A stretch of 63,408 bases of DNA from Armatimonadota bacterium (lineage in GTDB: Bacteria > Cloacimonadota > Cloacimonadia > Cloacimonadales > TCS61). Positions 36,855 to 46,372 of this stretch are shown piece after piece; position 1 is the first letter of the stretch, and every line of letters begins with the position of its first letter. Under the pieces are notes generated by a model. The model searched no databases, was not told the origin of the DNA, and saw only the letters and a program-made list of their open reading frames with translations. The stretch covers positions 1 to 63,408 of the forward strand of contig JABMPU010000164.1 of assembly GCA_013203665.1 (NCBI GenBank), read 5' to 3'. The position numbers and the translations under genes were made by a program.

Positions 36855-37692
36855 TTGAACCTCCAACTTTTGCTACAAATAAATCTGAAAGTGATGGTCT
36901 GCTATATTCAGCTCCTTCGATTTGCACATCACTTCCTACTATGGCATTGACTTTCCCTAAAGTATGAGTTATCAACATCGGATTCAGTTTTTCCAGTTCT
37001 TCTTTTCTATTGGATTGAACGGATATCAAGGAATATTGGTTTTTCAATTCAGCAATATCTTCCTGAAGAATTATTTTTCCTTCATCAATAAAAATGATGT
37101 CTTGTAAGATCTGCTCCACTTCTTCAACCTGATGAGTAGAAATTATGATGGTCTTGGTTTCATCAAAGTATTCTCCTAAAATTGTGTTAAAGAACTCTTT
37201 CCTGAACACAATGTCCAATCCAAGTGTTGGTTCATCTAAAAGCAGAATTTTCACATCGATAGAAAGTGTGATTAAAAGATACAATTTGGTTTTCATTCCT
37301 TTGGAAAGATTCCCGACTTTCTGATTTAAAGGAAGATCGCTTCTGGATAAAAGCCTTCCTGCTGTGACTGCATTCCACGATTCATTTAAAGAAGCTACAT
37401 AATCGATGGTTTGCTGAACGGTTAAACGATCATCAAGACTGCTGACATCCGGAATAAATGCTATCAGGTTATGAATCGATTCTTTGTGATGATTAACTCT
37501 TTCTCCCATAATATCGATCTCACCATCAAACTTTAAAAAACCCAGAATACATCGCATTAAGGTGGATTTACCAGCACCATTTTTTCCCAGAAGTCCAATT
37601 ATTCGTCCTTCAGGAATTTTAAGATCTACTTTATCAAGTGCTTTTAAACTTCCATAGCGTTTTGTAAGATTCCTTACTTCAATTAATTCCAT
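36847..37692 (-). CDS. ABC transporter ATP-binding protein (GntR-linked)
   Basis: 281 residues. Walker A GLLGKNGAGKST, signature NLSKGMKTKLYLL (with a K at the second position), Walker B LLLDEPTLGLD and the switch histidine in STHQVEEVE. The C-terminal 60 residues are a regulatory tail. Begins one base after the GntR stop, so tightly coupled. Confidence 0.93.
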   Translation of the reverse strand: MELIEVRNLTKRYGSLKALDKVDLKIPEGRIIGLLGKNGAGKSTLMRCILGFLKFDGEIDIMGERVNHHKESIHNLIAFIPDVSSLDDRLTVQQTIDYVASLNESWNAVTAGRLLSRSDLPLNQKVGNLSKGMKTKLYLLITLSIDVKILLLDEPTLGLDIVFRKEFFNTILGEYFDETKTIIISTHQVEEVEQILQDIIFIDEGKIILQEDIAELKNQYSLISVQSNRKEELEKLNPMLITHTLGKVNAIVGSDVQIEGAEYSRPSLSDLFVAKVGGSNE

Positions 37693-37693
37693 T

Positions 37694-38068
37694 TTAATTT
37701 CCTCCTTCTTTGTAAATTGTGTTAATAGTTTTTACCATCTCACCTTTTGAGATCCCTAACGTCTTTCCTTTGATTATCAGTTTTTTAAACTCCATTTTTC
37801 GAAACTCATTACTTTTTTTGAGCTGTAGTTTTTCTCGACTTCCTTTTTCTACAAACATTCCAATACCTCTTTTTTTGTAGATAATTCCTTCATTCATCAA
37901 TTCACTCACAGCATTCGATACTGTTTGAGGATTAATTCGATATTGCTGAGCTAAAGTCCGAATAGAAGGAATTAATCCGTCCTCTTTCAAAACACCGGAA
38001 ATAATGGCGTTTTCTACTTCCTCCTTTATCTGAAGATAAATAGGAATGCTTTCATCAAATCTTTTCAT
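37694..38068 (-). CDS. GntR-family (YtrA subfamily) transcriptional regulator
   Basis: 124 residues: winged helix-turn-helix (PIYLQIKEEVENAIISGVLK ... QYRINPQTVSNAVSELMNE) with a short C-terminal dimerisation part, typical of the YtrA group which lacks a ligand domain. Start at 38068 with AGGAGGT just upstream; the frame stays open to 38161 but the extra part crosses the operator. It precedes the ABC genes and should repress them, released by an unknown signal. Confidence 0.9.
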   Translation of the reverse strand: MKRFDESIPIYLQIKEEVENAIISGVLKEDGLIPSIRTLAQQYRINPQTVSNAVSELMNEGIIYKKRGIGMFVEKGSREKLQLKKSNEFRKMEFKKLIIKGKTLGISKGEMVKTINTIYKEGGN

Positions 38069-38081
38069 TCCACCTCCTGTT

Positions 38082-38109
38082 TTAGTGTACGGGTCAACTG
38101 GAACACTAA
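38082..38109. promoter_or_regulatory. Probable GntR operator
   Basis: TTAGTGTAC and GAACACTAA form a 9-base inverted repeat with one mismatch and a 10-base spacer, 14 bases before the regulator's start codon. Position and symmetry suit autoregulation by the YtrA-type protein. Confidence 0.65.
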
Positions 38110-38199
38110 GGCGATATGTGTCAAGAAGTTTTTTGTTTTTAGAATATAAAATAATATGCAATTTTACTTTATTTTGTTTAATTACAATCGATTATGAAA

Positions 38200-39270
38200 T
38201 CAACTTTTTTTTAGAAGTTCCCTAATTATAATTTTGGAAGCGTTTCCTGTTCCATAGAATTTCTCATCAAAAAGTAAAGATTTATTCTTCATTTCTAGAT
38301 ATGAAGAATAAATTATATTTGAATCTGCTCCAGCAACAATATTATAGAAATTATCAACAAGTTCGACCCATTCAGTTTCATCACGGAGTGTAACACAGGG
38401 TTTCTTGAAGAAAAAAGCTTCTTTCTGCATTCCTCCGCTATCGGTCATAACCAATGAACAATTTTGTAATAACCAGATCATTTCCAGATATCCAACAGGT
38501 ACGACAATTCTCAAGTTTGAATTTTCGATTTCAAATTTCAAATTATTGATGATCTTTCGAGTTCTTGGATGAAGAGGTAAAATAATTGGAATTTCAGTTG
38601 ATATCTTTTCAAAAGCCTTTAAAATCGAACTAAGTCTATACAGGTTATCTGTGTTTTCCGCTCTATGAATTGTTGAAAGAATAAATTTATCAGGTACTTC
38701 AAAATTAGGTTTTTGAGATAATTCAGAATAGAATAAAGCAGCATCAAGCATCACATCTCCGCTTTTAACAATCTCACATTCAGAATTGTCAAATCCTTCA
38801 GCAATCAAATTCTGCACTGCTATTTCTGTCGGACAAAACAAAACATCACTGATTCGGTCCGTTAAAACCCGATTTATTTCTTCCGGCATGTTCCGGTTGT
38901 ATGAACGAAGTCCCGCTTCCACATGAGCAACTTTTATATGCAACTTTTTAGCAGCTAAAGCTCCTGCAATTGTAGAATTGGTATCACCAAACACAAGAAC
39001 CCAATCCGGTTTTTCTTTGATAAGAACCTTTTCGATCTTCTCCAGCATCTTTCCAGTCATCGCAACGTGGGAAAGACTATTGATCTCAAGATTATAATCC
39101 GGTTTTGGAATTTGCATTTGTTGGAAAAATATCTCACTCATATTTTTATCGAAATGCTGACCGGTATGCACGATAATTTCAGTTATCTCGTTGTGTTTGG
39201 CAATTTCTCTGCTAACCGCAGCTGCTTTTATAAATTGAGAACGAGCTCCGAGGATTGAAAGGATTATCAT
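38200..39270 (-). CDS. wecB: UDP-N-acetylglucosamine 2-epimerase (non-hydrolysing)
   Basis: Interconverts UDP-GlcNAc and UDP-ManNAc for O-antigen synthesis. 356 residues: GARSQFIKAAAVSREIAKHN, VFGDTNSTIAGALAAKK, HVEAGLRSYNRNMPEEINR, HPRTRKIINNL and the MTDSGGMQKEAFFFKKP motif are all present. Last gene of the minus-strand O-antigen operon, overlapping the upstream glycosyltransferase by four bases. Confidence 0.95.
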   Translation of the reverse strand: MIILSILGARSQFIKAAAVSREIAKHNEITEIIVHTGQHFDKNMSEIFFQQMQIPKPDYNLEINSLSHVAMTGKMLEKIEKVLIKEKPDWVLVFGDTNSTIAGALAAKKLHIKVAHVEAGLRSYNRNMPEEINRVLTDRISDVLFCPTEIAVQNLIAEGFDNSECEIVKSGDVMLDAALFYSELSQKPNFEVPDKFILSTIHRAENTDNLYRLSSILKAFEKISTEIPIILPLHPRTRKIINNLKFEIENSNLRIVVPVGYLEMIWLLQNCSLVMTDSGGMQKEAFFFKKPCVTLRDETEWVELVDNFYNIVAGADSNIIYSSYLEMKNKSLLFDEKFYGTGNASKIIIRELLKKS

Positions 39271-40466
39271 GATTTATTCATTATTTCTAATAATTCTAGC
39301 TCTAAAATTTCTGCTTGTTTTTCTCTATTATAGTATTTCTCAACAAATTTTCTTCCTCTTATTCCCATTTCAATTCTTTCTTTTGGATGGTTTTTCATCC
39401 ATAGAATTTTTTTTGCTAAATCTGTTGCGTTTTCTGGTATTGAAGAGATCCCACATCTTGCTTTATTTATTATTTCTACAGATTCCCCTTCTTGAGATAA
39501 TATGACAGGAAGTTCACATGCCATATAACCAAACATTTTAACTGGAATAGAATATTTCACTAAATTAATTTTTTTACCTGAACTAATACCTACTGAACAT
39601 TGCGACAAAAATTCAGAAACTTTAAACAAGCTAATTGAATTATAAAATTGGACCTTTTCTAATTGAAAATTTGTTGTTAAAGTTTGGCATTTTGTTTTTA
39701 AGGGACCATCTCCTACAAAATAAAAAAAGATATCCTCGTTTCTAAGTATATTTGCTGCTTCAATTATTAAATCCATTCCACTTAATAAACCATGATGGCC
39801 AGCATATACTACTATAAACTGTGAAGATTTTATATTTTTTTCTCTTTTAAAAATATCTATGTCAACACCATTAGGAATAAATTTACTTTTTTCAGGAGAT
39901 ATACTACTGATTGATTTGTAAATTCCCTTAGTAAGTGATATTATTAATTCTGATTTCTCATATATTTTCTTTTCTAATATTTTTGACATACTAATCAACA
40001 TTGGATTTTTTAATTCGCCCATTTCAATTGCAACATCAGGCCATAAATCTCTAACTTCAAATACAAATTTTGTTTTGGGAAAAATTTTCTTCAAAAAAAT
40101 TCCAATAACACCAACAAATAAAGGCGGTGAAGTCACATAAATTACATCATATTTCTTCCAATTGAACAAAGTGTAAATTATTCCCATAAACATAAAACTA
40201 AGATAGAACAACATTCGAGTAACAAAATTCTTTTTAGAACTTGTAAAAACCCACACTCTACTTATTGAGAAATGTTCCATTTTCTCTTTTAGAAATATTT
40301 TCTTTTTATATCCATCAAAGATAATTCCTTTTGGATGATTTGGCATTTCGGTAAGAACTTTTACATTATGTCCTTTTTTTGAAAGATATCTGACATTTGC
40401 TAATGCTCTATTTGTTGTAGCACCAACTTCTGGATAGAAATATTGTGTAATGTATAGAATTTTCAT
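39267..40466 (-). CDS. Glycosyltransferase family 4 (WbuB-like)
   Basis: 399 residues with a GT-B fold. N-terminal TQYFYPEVGATTNRALANVR and C-terminal donor-site motifs (FVGDGPLKTKCQTL; KMFGYMACELPVILS) resemble WbuB-type transferases that often add an N-acetyl-fucosamine-like sugar. Donor and acceptor unknown. Sequence is very AT-rich, as in most O-antigen genes. Confidence 0.88.
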   Translation of the reverse strand: MKILYITQYFYPEVGATTNRALANVRYLSKKGHNVKVLTEMPNHPKGIIFDGYKKKIFLKEKMEHFSISRVWVFTSSKKNFVTRMLFYLSFMFMGIIYTLFNWKKYDVIYVTSPPLFVGVIGIFLKKIFPKTKFVFEVRDLWPDVAIEMGELKNPMLISMSKILEKKIYEKSELIISLTKGIYKSISSISPEKSKFIPNGVDIDIFKREKNIKSSQFIVVYAGHHGLLSGMDLIIEAANILRNEDIFFYFVGDGPLKTKCQTLTTNFQLEKVQFYNSISLFKVSEFLSQCSVGISSGKKINLVKYSIPVKMFGYMACELPVILSQEGESVEIINKARCGISSIPENATDLAKKILWMKNHPKERIEMGIRGRKFVEKYYNREKQAEILELELLEIMNKS

Positions 40467-40501
40467 TTTTACCTTTTTTTACAAAATTAATATCCCATTA
40501 C

Positions 40502-40918
40502 TTAATTAATAATTTTGCTATCCACCTTTACTACTGCCGTCCCTTCTATTGAAATTTCATTATTGTTTTTTAGGCAAAGTGTTCTAAAAGTAATAATAGG
40601 TTTATCACTTCGAATTTTTATTACTTCTATAATAGCAGTTACTTCTTCTCCAACATATACAGGTTTTTTGAAATTTAATGTTTGCCCAAGATGGATAGTA
40701 CCACGACCCGGAAGTTTTGAGCCTAATAACCCACCAAATAAACTTCCAACAAGCATACCATGAACAATCCTGTTCTTGAAAATTGTATTTTTTGCATAAT
40801 CAGCATCGAAATGAATCGGGTTAGTATCTTCCGATAATTTGGCATATTGAAGTACTTCATTTTCATTAAAAGCTTTTTTTATTGAAGCTCTATCACCAAC
40901 TTGAATTTTATTTTTCAT
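40502..40918 (-). CDS. MaoC-like (R)-specific enoyl-CoA hydratase
   Basis: 138 residues with a hot-dog fold. The hydratase motif is visible in EDTNPIHFDADYAKNT (catalytic D and H) followed by IVHGMLVGSLFGG. The family hydrates trans-2-enoyl-CoA to (R)-3-hydroxyacyl-CoA. Unexpected inside an O-antigen locus; next to an LpxD-like acyltransferase, it could supply the 3-hydroxyacyl group for a sugar amide. Confidence 0.9.
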   Translation of the reverse strand: MKNKIQVGDRASIKKAFNENEVLQYAKLSEDTNPIHFDADYAKNTIFKNRIVHGMLVGSLFGGLLGSKLPGRGTIHLGQTLNFKKPVYVGEEVTAIIEVIKIRSDKPIITFRTLCLKNNNEISIEGTAVVKVDSKIIN

Positions 40919-40964
40919 TTTTTACCTTCTTTTATCTAAATAATTACAAATTTAATGTATATAA

Positions 40965-41897
40965 TTATTTCTTATTATTTTTGATAATTTTAGCAGGATT
41001 ACCTGCTACTATAACATCTTTTTCAACTGATTTTAGAACATTTGAAGCCATCCCAATAAATACATTATCACCGATTTTTATATTATTCATAATTGAGCTA
41101 TTCGGTCCTACCCAAACATTCTTCCCTATTTCTGTACTTCCACCTATAATTGTACATGCGGTTATAATGCTATTTTCTTTTATTTTAACATTATGTCCAA
41201 TATGGCATTTATGATCGATCTTGACACCTTTGCCAATAAAAGTATTATTAAGTGTACCTCTATCAACATTTGTTTGAGCAAAAATTTCAACATTATCAGA
41301 AATCTTAACTCCTCCAATATGAGGGATTTTATCCCATTTACCATTTTCTGTTTTGACAAAACCAAAACCATGTGTACCAATAGTACAGTTACTATGTATT
41401 TCAACATTTTTATCAATTTCCACATTTTTAAAGATGTGAACACTCGAATGAATTTTTGAGCCTTCACCTATTTCACATTCATCTATTACACAATAAGGAC
41501 CAATAATTACAGAAGGATGTATTTTAGCTTTGTTGTTAATTAAAGTTGTGCTGTCTATTTTTTTTGTGTTGGAGACTGTTTTATTATAAATCGTTATTTC
41601 ATCGGCTTGGACAAAGAATTTTTTTAAAATTCTTGTGAAATCCAAACGTGGATTTTTCGAAAATAAACACATTTGATTTAAGTCATTACAATACTTTTTT
41701 AATTTTTCAGGTAAGATTACTAAAATATTTGAAGAACAACTTTTTAACGAGTTTAGCTTTTTGACATCTTCAGATTTCAAAAAAGTTATTGCCAAATCAC
41801 ACAAATTATCAAAGGAACATGGATAAAGAATATTAAAATTTATTATTTTATTATATGGAATTTTTAAGAATTTAACAACTTGTTTTGATGTTATCAT
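40965..41897 (-). CDS. LpxD-like sugar N-acyltransferase
   Basis: 310 residues. The C-terminal part is a left-handed beta helix of hexapeptide repeats (ISDNVEIFAQTNVDRGTLNN, FIGKGVKIDHKCHIGHNVKI) with the catalytic-type histidine in the HIGHNV motif, as in LpxD. The N-terminal domain (1-100) is divergent from LpxD's uridine-binding domain. LpxD puts an (R)-3-hydroxyacyl group on a glucosamine amine. The position in the O-antigen locus, beside MaoC and PIG-L genes, suggests acylation of an O-antigen amino sugar rather than lipid A. Confidence 0.85.
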   Translation of the reverse strand: MITSKQVVKFLKIPYNKIINFNILYPCSFDNLCDLAITFLKSEDVKKLNSLKSCSSNILVILPEKLKKYCNDLNQMCLFSKNPRLDFTRILKKFFVQADEITIYNKTVSNTKKIDSTTLINNKAKIHPSVIIGPYCVIDECEIGEGSKIHSSVHIFKNVEIDKNVEIHSNCTIGTHGFGFVKTENGKWDKIPHIGGVKISDNVEIFAQTNVDRGTLNNTFIGKGVKIDHKCHIGHNVKIKENSIITACTIIGGSTEIGKNVWVGPNSSIMNNIKIGDNVFIGMASNVLKSVEKDVIVAGNPAKIIKNNKK

Positions 41898-41909
41898 AAC
41901 AACCCCTTT

Positions 41910-42542
41910 TCACATTATCCATCTTATAACTTCAAAAGCTTCAGCATATTTTACTCCAATCTGTGTTCCTCTAGTATTGGCTAAACTCCTAATAAATTTT
42001 TCTGATGCATAATATTTACCTTTTTGAGAATTATAACAATTAAGTGCATTCAATTTTTTATTAAAATGCTCTCCTTTAAAAGTAATAAAACATTGAGTTG
42101 CAAAATTCATATTATTCCAAGGAATTTCATACCCTAAAATTGAGGTTCTTTTAAAAGCTCTTAACCCTTCAATTGCAATTGTGCTGTGGTCTTGATGTAA
42201 ATCATGTAAACAAGGTATAAAAACCAAATCAGGTTTTATTTTCTTGTTCAATTCTACTAAATCTTCTAATATTTCTTGTCTATGATAAGCAAAATGCCTT
42301 ACTTGATATTTAAACAGCAGAAGATTTTTTTGTTTAATTCCCAATTCTTTTACAGCAGCCTTTACCTCCGTTTCTAAAATATTCTTTGGAAAAGGTGAAG
42401 GTACAGATTCTTCAGCTAAAGAAAATGCCACATAGTAAACCTCTTTGCCTTGTTCAATAAACTTTGCGATACTTGCACCACAACCAAATTCCCCGTCATC
42501 TGTATGAGGAGCTAATATTAGAATTTTTCTTTTATTAATCAT
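41910..42542 (-). CDS. PIG-L/LmbE family N-deacetylase
   Basis: 210 residues. Zinc-binding motifs PHTDDGEFGCG (HxDD type) and HDLHQDH are intact. Family members remove N-acetyl groups from GlcNAc-type sugars. Overlaps the upstream glycosyltransferase by four bases and is 12 bases from the LpxD-like gene. Most likely it frees an amine that the next enzyme re-acylates. Confidence 0.9.
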   Translation of the reverse strand: MINKRKILILAPHTDDGEFGCGASIAKFIEQGKEVYYVAFSLAEESVPSPFPKNILETEVKAAVKELGIKQKNLLLFKYQVRHFAYHRQEILEDLVELNKKIKPDLVFIPCLHDLHQDHSTIAIEGLRAFKRTSILGYEIPWNNMNFATQCFITFKGEHFNKKLNALNCYNSQKGKYYASEKFIRSLANTRGTQIGVKYAEAFEVIRWIM

Positions 42543-43666
42543 TTTAATATCTCCTTGTAAATTTTAAATAATTTCTTCTCTTCGTTTTTCCAATTAAATT
42601 TTTCTTCAACTGCTTTTCTGCCATTCTTCCCCATTTGTTTAGCAATTTCAGGATTGTTAATTATATATTCAATAGCATCAGCTATCTCTTTTGGATTAAG
42701 AGGATCAACACATAAACCGCAATTTGTTTCATTTATCAGTTTTTCCCAATTTTGATAATTAGATATTATTATTGGAATTTGATTTTGCATATACTCAAAA
42801 AATTTAGTCAACAATTTCTTTTCATAGTGTTCTTTAGATGAAATCAGTGCCAAACCAATATCTGCACTTAAATACTCTTTATCAATGACTAGCCTATCAA
42901 CAAATTCTCGCTTGCCTATTATTACGACATTCTCATTCAATTTTGTGTTATTTTCGATTATTGAGATAATGTTTTCGTCATTCAAATAACCAACTAAATA
43001 AAGCTTTGCATTAATCTTCCGTTTTATCAACTCTTTGACACCATTAATCATATTTATTGTACCACGCTCTACTGTCACACCACCTGTATAAATAATTTTG
43101 GTAACATTATCTTTTGATTTTTTGCTTTCAATTTTTTTTAATAGGGGATAATTAAGAACATCGACTGATTTCATGATATGCTTATTAGAAAAATTATTTT
43201 TATAATAAATCTCAGCAAAAATAATTGCATCAAAGAAACTACAACTAAATTTTTCTATAAATGAAAATAACAATGCAACAATTTTTCTTAAATATTTAGT
43301 CGGAATCCATTTTTTTAATAGAATTGATGTATAGTAGTTTTCATGAATATCGTAAATCACTTTTTTCTTTTTGAAAATTTTTAACAACATTCCCATAAAA
43401 ACTAATTCCGGATCATGAAAATGAAAAATATCTGCATCTGTTTTGTTAATTCGTTGCCAAATTTCTTTTCTAATCTTCTTTCTCTCTGAAACTTTATACC
43501 ACCGAGGAAGACCATAAATTTTTACACTATTTTCTTCCTTAAAATCAAAATCAGCAGGTGCATGAAGTTCAACCTCATATTTTTTTGCCAAAGATACTGC
43601 TTCTTTATAAAAAATTCGCGTATCGTTCCAATTATGAACAGATGTGAACATAAATATTTTCTTCAT
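42539..43666 (-). CDS. Glycosyltransferase family 4
   Basis: 375 residues, GT-B fold. N-terminus FTSVHNWNDTRIFYKEAVSL is typical of a transferase group in surface polysaccharide loci; donor-binding region AKKYEVELHAP and the C-terminal KFFEYMQNQIPIIISNYQNW and ADIGLALISSKEHYEKKLLT. Specificity unknown. Confidence 0.88.
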   Translation of the reverse strand: MKKIFMFTSVHNWNDTRIFYKEAVSLAKKYEVELHAPADFDFKEENSVKIYGLPRWYKVSERKKIRKEIWQRINKTDADIFHFHDPELVFMGMLLKIFKKKKVIYDIHENYYTSILLKKWIPTKYLRKIVALLFSFIEKFSCSFFDAIIFAEIYYKNNFSNKHIMKSVDVLNYPLLKKIESKKSKDNVTKIIYTGGVTVERGTINMINGVKELIKRKINAKLYLVGYLNDENIISIIENNTKLNENVVIIGKREFVDRLVIDKEYLSADIGLALISSKEHYEKKLLTKFFEYMQNQIPIIISNYQNWEKLINETNCGLCVDPLNPKEIADAIEYIINNPEIAKQMGKNGRKAVEEKFNWKNEEKKLFKIYKEILK

Positions 43667-43667
43667 T

Positions 43668-44951
43668 CTATTCTCTTATTTCAGATAATTTTCTAACAAA
43701 AACAACATACCACATAATTGCGCTGATAATCAATGAAATTGACAAACCGGCAGCAGAAGCGTTAATGCCATATTTTGGAACAAACAAAATGTTGATAAAA
43801 ATATTTATTAACAACATTATTGTAACATTAAAAATTAATACACTTCTCTTAAAGAAAACAATAATAAAATTCTTTAAATATATTTTAAAAACATTGAAGA
43901 TGTATCCGAAAAGAATTATGAACAATACTACTCTTGAATGTGCATAATAATCTAAACCATAAAGAGATGTTATTATAAATTTACCAATAATCATACCAAC
44001 TACAAACATTAATATACCAATTCCCAAAGATGTAAATAAAATGGCTTTTATCTCCTTTAGCTTAAACTCCTTCAAACTTTTCTTTTGTGAAATGAATGGT
44101 AAAAGTATTGTTCTTATCTGAGCAAATGGAAAAGCCAATACCTGAACAACGCTCGTTGCTGCAAAAAAATATGCGACTTGAGTGGGGTCTTTATAATATG
44201 ATATGATATACCTGCTTGACGCAATTAAAAGCAACTCCAAAATTGAAGCAAGAGCAAAGGATGGGGAAAACTTATAAAACTGTTTTAGAAAATTGGAGCT
44301 TATTTTTCCTTTTAGGATATTTATTGTTTTTGGCAATATAATTAGAGTAGCAATTGTTACAATTAAGACATAACCTAATGATATACCTTTTTCCCTAAAA
44401 ACGGAATATAATGGAATTATCAGAATAAACAATATTGCGAAAATAATGTTGTAAATAGCAATTTCTTTAAATTTCAAATCTATTCGCTTCAAAATCAAAA
44501 AACCTTCTCTAATATTATAAACTACAAGGTAAACAGCCAACGGAAAGAGAAATATTTTATAGATTGGATCAATTTTGAATAACTTTGCAAAAAATGGAAA
44601 TATGAAAAAAAATAAAATACCAGTAAAAATTGAAAGAATAAAATTTAATAATAATCCACTTTTAATTAAACCAAACTTTTGATATTTTTCATATTGTGAA
44701 TGAACTCTTATGATTACTAAATTTATACATCCTGGAATTGCAACAATAATGATGTTAATTATTGTCATAAATAAAACAAAAGACCCAAATTGTTCTGCTC
44801 CAAGTTTGTTTGCAATGAAAGGGAATATTACTAATTTTTGTATGCCAACTAACAGAAATGTTGCGAAGAAATAATATAAATTGTAGTTTACAAAATCTTG
44901 AAGAGAGTGTCCTGCTAAAATATTAGGTGTTTTTTTAAATTTTGAGAACAT
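43668..44951 (-). CDS. O-antigen flippase (Wzx-type)
   Basis: 427 residues, about 12 membrane helices throughout, of the polysaccharide transporter (MATE-like) family. Moves lipid-linked O-units across the inner membrane. One base separates it from the polymerase upstream and from the glycosyltransferase downstream. The sequence is divergent, as expected for Wzx. Confidence 0.85.
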   Translation of the reverse strand: MFSKFKKTPNILAGHSLQDFVNYNLYYFFATFLLVGIQKLVIFPFIANKLGAEQFGSFVLFMTIINIIIVAIPGCINLVIIRVHSQYEKYQKFGLIKSGLLLNFILSIFTGILFFFIFPFFAKLFKIDPIYKIFLFPLAVYLVVYNIREGFLILKRIDLKFKEIAIYNIIFAILFILIIPLYSVFREKGISLGYVLIVTIATLIILPKTINILKGKISSNFLKQFYKFSPSFALASILELLLIASSRYIISYYKDPTQVAYFFAATSVVQVLAFPFAQIRTILLPFISQKKSLKEFKLKEIKAILFTSLGIGILMFVVGMIIGKFIITSLYGLDYYAHSRVVLFIILFGYIFNVFKIYLKNFIIVFFKRSVLIFNVTIMLLINIFINILFVPKYGINASAAGLSISLIISAIMWYVVFVRKLSEIRE

Positions 44952-44952
44952 T

Positions 44953-46359
44953 TTATTTGTACTTTGAAAATTTAAATGATAAAATAAATAAGAAAATAAT
45001 GACTAAAATTAATCCACGAGTAAAAAATAAAGTGGTAAAGTTTGAACTAAAAAAACCAAAGGTAAAAATTGGAACAGTTGATGCTATTATTGTGGTAAAA
45101 ATTATATTTTTCCTATATTCTGAAACCGTCAATATTTTCCAATAAAATAGATGAATAATTATTCCAACAATAAAGATGGATAGCAAAACACCGAGCCAGC
45201 CAAAATCTGCCCAAAAATTCCCTATAAATGTAGTATTCGCTAAACCAGTAGTTTTGGGACTTTCCCACCATGTTCTTGCTACATAGTTAGATATAGGAAA
45301 TAATCCTTGATCATGTAACCAGGAAAAAAAATGAGTTGCTCTACCTAATAAAAAATCGTGTGTTTGAGGAAATATTTTAAAATATTGAAATAATGTTTCA
45401 CTTGGCACGATAAAAATTCTATTTAGTAACGAAATATAAAGAACTTTAAAAATATTTTCTTTTCCAAAGTGCAAAAAATACATTATCAAAATTGGAAATG
45501 AAAAAATCATAACAACCGAGGTTAAAATAAATTTAATTGTCAAATTTTTAAGTCGTAGGAAAAATAAAGATACAATCACTAAGAATATAGCTGCACTTGG
45601 TGATTTTTCCAAAGTAATTAAATTTGCTAACATACCAAATGAAAAAAATAATAAGAATAAAGTAATGTATTTTCTTTTTTTATAAACTAAACTAAGAAAA
45701 AGTGAACCAACAATTCCAAAAGGTATAAACAAGGATCGTAACCAACTAAATAAATATTTTTCAATGAAAGTAACAGGAAGAATTTTTAATGCTTGTTCTC
45801 TCATCAATTGCAATTTAGCATATGAACCAGGATTTTTAATCATTTCAAAAAGTGGATATACTTTACTCCTTGCTAAATATAAGAAAATGATTAATAAGCA
45901 AAAAGAAAATAGAAAAAGTAAAACTTTGTAAAAAAGAATATCGTATTTGCCTTTAGTGAATTCAAGGTATTTAATTTCTTTTACTTTTTTAACATCTATT
46001 TTTTTTATTAAATCCCCCAATAATAACCCCAAAGGAAATAAAATATAAAAAAATAAAATTGAAATAAAATAGTTATATTTAGCTGGATGGGTTTTTATAT
46101 TAACAATGTAAACACTCGGTATCGCAATAAAAACAGTAAATATTAAAATTATTAATGATGGGAAAGAGATTATTCTTAAACCTGAAAAACCATAAATTGC
46201 TCTTTTATCAAAAATAATTATTTCATACAAAAATAATGCCAATGTTAGGAAAGAGCCGAACCTTGATATTTCTTCATCTTTAATCAATAAAAAAGCAACA
46301 AGTGCTAAAGGAAGAACAAATATAGTAATTACTATATCAGCATCAAGTTTTCTAAACAT
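44953..46359 (-). CDS. O-antigen polymerase (Wzy-type) candidate
   Basis: 468 residues with at least ten membrane helices and one larger periplasmic loop (about 320-375, FFSWLHDQGLFPISNYVART WW) near the C-terminus, the layout of Wzy. No sequence-level family is certain; the position between Wzx and Wzz supports it. Confidence 0.75.
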   Translation of the reverse strand: MFRKLDADIVITIFVLPLALVAFLLIKDEEISRFGSFLTLALFLYEIIIFDKRAIYGFSGLRIISFPSLIILIFTVFIAIPSVYIVNIKTHPAKYNYFISILFFYILFPLGLLLGDLIKKIDVKKVKEIKYLEFTKGKYDILFYKVLLFLFSFCLLIIFLYLARSKVYPLFEMIKNPGSYAKLQLMREQALKILPVTFIEKYLFSWLRSLFIPFGIVGSLFLSLVYKKRKYITLFLLFFSFGMLANLITLEKSPSAAIFLVIVSLFFLRLKNLTIKFILTSVVMIFSFPILIMYFLHFGKENIFKVLYISLLNRIFIVPSETLFQYFKIFPQTHDFLLGRATHFFSWLHDQGLFPISNYVARTWWESPKTTGLANTTFIGNFWADFGWLGVLLSIFIVGIIIHLFYWKILTVSEYRKNIIFTTIIASTVPIFTFGFFSSNFTTLFFTRGLILVIIFLFILSFKFSKYK

Positions 46360-46372
46360 ATACCAAAATACT

